Source of the DNA: CAYGTK01 sp964352775 | GTDB lineage: Bacteria; Bacteroidota; Bacteroidia; Chitinophagales; CAIOSU01 | Assembly: GCA_964352775.1 (NCBI GenBank) | Contig: CAYGTK010000049.1 | Span: 1-21,489 of the forward strand | Reading direction: 5' to 3' | DNA length: 21,489 bases | In this document: piece by piece, positions 19,251 through 21,489 of the stretch | How positions within the stretch are numbered: position 1 is the stretch's first letter | Layout: the number at the start of each line of letters is the position of its first letter | Notes under the pieces: generated by a model | What the model was told of the DNA's origin: nothing | Seen by the model: the letters and a program-made list of their open reading frames with translations, nothing else | The model's database searches: none | Program-made: the position numbers and the translations under genes

Positions 19251-20195
19251 ATGCAAAGCGAAGTAAAAATATTTAGCGGTAGCGCATCAGAATACCTAGC
19301 AGAAGCTATAGCCGGCAAGTACGGTAAGCAACTAGGTAATGTAGAGATACAGCGCTTTGCAGATGGAGAATTCCAACCCGTAATTTGTGAATCAGTTCGT
19401 GGTTCTTACTTCTTCATAGTACAGAGCACTTTCGCTCCGTTCGATAATTTGATGGAACTGCTACTGATAATTGATGCCGCTAAACGTGCATCTGCAAATT
19501 ATATCGTTGCTGTTATTCCTTATTTCGGATTGGCTCGCCAAGATCGTAAGGATAAGCCACGTGTTTCTATTGGTGCAAAACTAGCAGCCAATCTTATAGA
19601 AACAGCAGGAGCTCACCGTGTAATGACGATGGACCTTCACGCTGACCAGATACAAGGTTTCTTCGATGTACCTGTAGATCACTTGGACAGTACAGTAGTT
19701 TTCATTCCCTACTTACGCAGCTTAGGCTTGGATAACATATGCTTTGCTGCGCCAGATGTGGGCAGTACTAAGCGTACCCGTATTTATGCCAAGTTTTTTG
19801 AGGCCGATATGGTTATTTGTGATAAGGAGCGTAAAAAAGCCAATGAAGTGGCAGGTATGCGCGTGATAGGAGATGTAGAGGGAATGAACGTAGTAATAGT
19901 AGATGACCTTATTGACACAGGTGGTACACTAGTAGCTGCAGCTGACGCATTAATAGCTAAAGGAGCAAAAACGGTTCGAGCCATTATTACTCACCCAGTA
20001 TTGTCGGGCCCAGCCCATGAGCGCATCAGAAATTCGCAACTGGAAGAGTTGGTAGTATGTGATACCATACCAATGCGCCAAGAAAATGAAAAAATACGCG
20101 TGCTTAGCGTAAGCGACCTTTTTGCGAAGGCCATACGAAATGCACACGAACATAGATCAATTAACTCTCTCTTTATGGGAGATTATCGTTTATAG
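19251..20195 (+). CDS. prs: Ribose-phosphate pyrophosphokinase (PRPP synthetase)
   Basis: This 314-residue class I PRPP synthetase makes PRPP from ribose 5-phosphate and ATP, the precursor for purines, pyrimidines, histidine, tryptophan and NAD, and the co-substrate of Apt. Visible are EIQRFADGEF (33-42), FGLARQDRKDKPR (92-104, ATP loop), MDLHADQIQGFFDVPVDHL (127-145, with H130) and the PRPP loop VVIVDDLIDTGGT (214-226). The length is normal once the start is placed at ATG 19251, giving MQSEVKIFSG. It heads an operon with rplY 23 bp downstream, the usual order in Bacteroidota. Confidence 0.96.
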   Translation: MQSEVKIFSGSASEYLAEAIAGKYGKQLGNVEIQRFADGEFQPVICESVRGSYFFIVQSTFAPFDNLMELLLIIDAAKRASANYIVAVIPYFGLARQDRKDKPRVSIGAKLAANLIETAGAHRVMTMDLHADQIQGFFDVPVDHLDSTVVFIPYLRSLGLDNICFAAPDVGSTKRTRIYAKFFEADMVICDKERKKANEVAGMRVIGDVEGMNVVIVDDLIDTGGTLVAAADALIAKGAKTVRAIITHPVLSGPAHERIRNSQLEELVVCDTIPMRQENEKIRVLSVSDLFAKAIRNAHEHRSINSLFMGDYRL

Positions 20196-20218
20196 ACATT
20201 ATTTAAATTCCTATAGAA

Positions 20219-20848
20219 ATGACCGCAATAGTATTAGAAGGACAAGCACGCGAGAACATCGGTACAAAGTATGCTAAAGTAGCTCGTAAAGAAGGTTTGG
20301 TACCTTGTAACCTTTATGGTGGTGGTAGCGATGGCATTAGCTTTGTTGCTCCAGCAAGAGGATTCGTTAAGATGCTTAGCAACCCTAAATTCTACACTGT
20401 AGATATTCAAATAGATGGTAAAAGCCATAGTGCTATTTTGAAAGAAACACAGTTTCACCCAGTATCAGATGCATTGTTGCACGCTGACTTTTTGTTGTTA
20501 GACAAAGGTCGCCCAGTAGTAGCTGAAATACCAGTAAGCTTTGAAGGCTTGGCAGCAGGTGTTAAAAATGGTGGTAAGTTAATGACCAAATTGCGTAAGC
20601 TAACGGTTAAAACACTTCCATCTAAATTGGTAGAGCATTTTGATGTAGATGTAACTGACCTTGAGTTAGGTAAATCTATTAAAGTGAAAGACTTAAGCTT
20701 TGAAGGCATTGAGATATTGAATCCTGGTAACAACCCAGTAGCTTCAGTAGTTATACCTCGTGCATTGCGTAGTGCTCAATCTAAAGGCGACGGTGATGCT
20801 AGCACACCTGAAGGCGAAGAAGGAGCTGAAGAAGCAGCAGCAGAGTAA
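20219..20848 (+). CDS. rplY: 50S ribosomal protein bL25, long Ctc/TL5 form
   Basis: This 209-residue protein binds 5S rRNA. The N-terminal L25 domain (about 1-92) begins MTAIVLEGQARENIGTKYAK and includes VPCNLYGGG and FHPVSDALLHADFLLL. The C-terminal TL5/Ctc beta domain (about 95-190) has RPVVAEIPVSFEGLAAGVKNGGKL and VDVTDLELGKSIKVKDL, followed by an acidic Ala/Glu-rich tail. The long form is the general-stress Ctc type rather than the short E. coli L25. It lies between prs and pth, a common order across bacteria, and is probably cotranscribed with both. Confidence 0.95.
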   Translation: MTAIVLEGQARENIGTKYAKVARKEGLVPCNLYGGGSDGISFVAPARGFVKMLSNPKFYTVDIQIDGKSHSAILKETQFHPVSDALLHADFLLLDKGRPVVAEIPVSFEGLAAGVKNGGKLMTKLRKLTVKTLPSKLVEHFDVDVTDLELGKSIKVKDLSFEGIEILNPGNNPVASVVIPRALRSAQSKGDGDASTPEGEEGAEEAAAE

Positions 20849-20884
20849 TTTCTGCAGGTCGACAATATAGTTGATCAATAGATA

Positions 20885-21448
20885 GTGAAATACCTCATAG
20901 CCGGCTTGGGTAATATTGGTGCTGAATACGAGCACACCCGACACAATATCGGCTTTGATATAATTAATAGGCTTGCCATGCGAGAAGGAGTTCAATTCCA
21001 GCTCGACAGGCAAGCCTTTTTATCTTCCTTTAAGTACAAGGGGCGTACCTTCTATCTCATTAAGCCCACTACTTACATGAACTTGAGTGGAAAAGCCGTT
21101 CGCCATTGGATGAACGAGCTGAAAATACCCGCCGAGAATATTCTAATAGTAACCGATGACCTTGCCCTTCCTCTTGGTAAGATCCGTATGCGGAAAAAAG
21201 GAAGTGATGGCGGCCATAATGGTTTGAAGAGCATTCAAGAACTATTAGGTACTAATGTATACCCACGACTACGTTTCGGTATTGGCGATCAATTCTCGAA
21301 AGGCCGGCAGGTCAACTTCGTACTAGGTCATTGGAAAGCTGATGAAGAAATGGAAGTGAAAGAGAAGATAGACATCTGCACTGATGCTATTTTAGCTTTT
21401 GGAACAATAGGTATAGACCGAGCCAAGAACGAATACAACCAGAAGTAG
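20885..21448 (+). CDS. pth: Peptidyl-tRNA hydrolase
   Basis: This 187-residue enzyme releases peptides from peptidyl-tRNA that has dropped off ribosomes. Catalytic and binding residues are N10 and H20 in GLGNIGAEYEHTRHNIGFD, N66 in TTYMNLSGK, D91 or D92 in IVTDDLALPLG, and N112 in GSDGGHNGLKS. The length is normal. It starts with GTG 20885, the only suitable codon before MKYLIAGLGN-type family sequence, 36 bp after rplY. The next gene starts one base after its stop codon, so the operon continues out of the window. Confidence 0.95.
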   Translation: MKYLIAGLGNIGAEYEHTRHNIGFDIINRLAMREGVQFQLDRQAFLSSFKYKGRTFYLIKPTTYMNLSGKAVRHWMNELKIPAENILIVTDDLALPLGKIRMRKKGSDGGHNGLKSIQELLGTNVYPRLRFGIGDQFSKGRQVNFVLGHWKADEEMEVKEKIDICTDAILAFGTIGIDRAKNEYNQK

Positions 21449-21449
21449 T

Positions 21450-21489
21450 ATGAAGATATTCTGCGTAGGGCGTAACTATGCCGATCATG
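21450..21489 (+). CDS. Start of a fumarylacetoacetate-hydrolase-family protein (cut by window edge)
   Basis: Only 13 codons are visible: ATG 21450 gives MKIFCVGRNYADH. The pattern MKIxCVGRNYxxH is the usual N-terminus of FAH-family proteins such as 2-hydroxyhepta-2,4-diene-1,7-dioate isomerases and acylpyruvases. It follows pth by one base, so it is cotranscribed and perhaps translationally coupled. The identity rests on a short stretch and should be read as a strong hint. Confidence 0.7.
   Translation, partial: MKIFCVGRNYADH

Overview
The window is a chromosomal segment of a Bacteroidota bacterium. The clearest signs are the gene order tuf - four tRNA genes - hpf - xerC - rpsU, the -7 motif TAnnTTTG (in three cases with TTTG 19-21 bases upstream) before many genes and the tRNA operon, the scarcity of Shine-Dalgarno sequences, a beta-propeller hybrid histidine kinase, and a PorT-like outer-membrane beta-barrel. 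GC content looks moderate (low to mid 40s percent by eye). I cannot name the genus. Nearly all genes are housekeeping.

Region 1 (1-3906, mostly minus strand) is the translation and ribosome block. Reading leftwards it holds apt, an acyl-CoA dehydrogenase, rpsU with its own promoter, xerC, hpf, a promoter, then tRNA-Thr(TGT), tRNA-Tyr(GTA), tRNA-Gly(TCC), tRNA-Thr(GGT), and the first 18 codons of tuf. Region 2 (4042-8091, plus) is a single 1349-residue hybrid sensor kinase, divergent from apt. Region 3 (8105-12408, minus) holds a membrane-anchored helix-hairpin-helix protein, a secreted TPR protein, a sodium:alanine-type symporter, and a PhnP-like metallo-hydrolase overlapping a small conserved protein. 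A beta-barrel gene (12450-13130, plus) diverges from that pair.

Region 4 (13131-17895) starts with a 389-bp intergenic stretch packed with three different repeats. The NADP-type isocitrate dehydrogenase and a strong terminator follow. Next is a small accessory island (about 14900-16250): a ParB/Srx-like gene flanked on both sides by 58-bp palindromes, each built from six copies of the octamer TGGMAACY (three direct, then three inverted), with a decayed GIY-YIG endonuclease C-terminus between the left palindrome and the gene. After the island come operator-like palindromes, a carboxymuconolactone decarboxylase (AhpD-like) gene and a Crp/Fnr regulator. Another repeat-rich gap separates these from a convergent methyltransferase gene.

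Region 5 (19251-21489, plus) is the nucleotide and translation operon prs - rplY (long Ctc/TL5 form of L25) - pth, followed by the start of a fumarylacetoacetate-hydrolase-family gene that runs off the window. The most interesting part is the ParB-like gene and its matched palindromic iteron clusters. The rest is a well-conserved backbone with species-type intergenic repeats.
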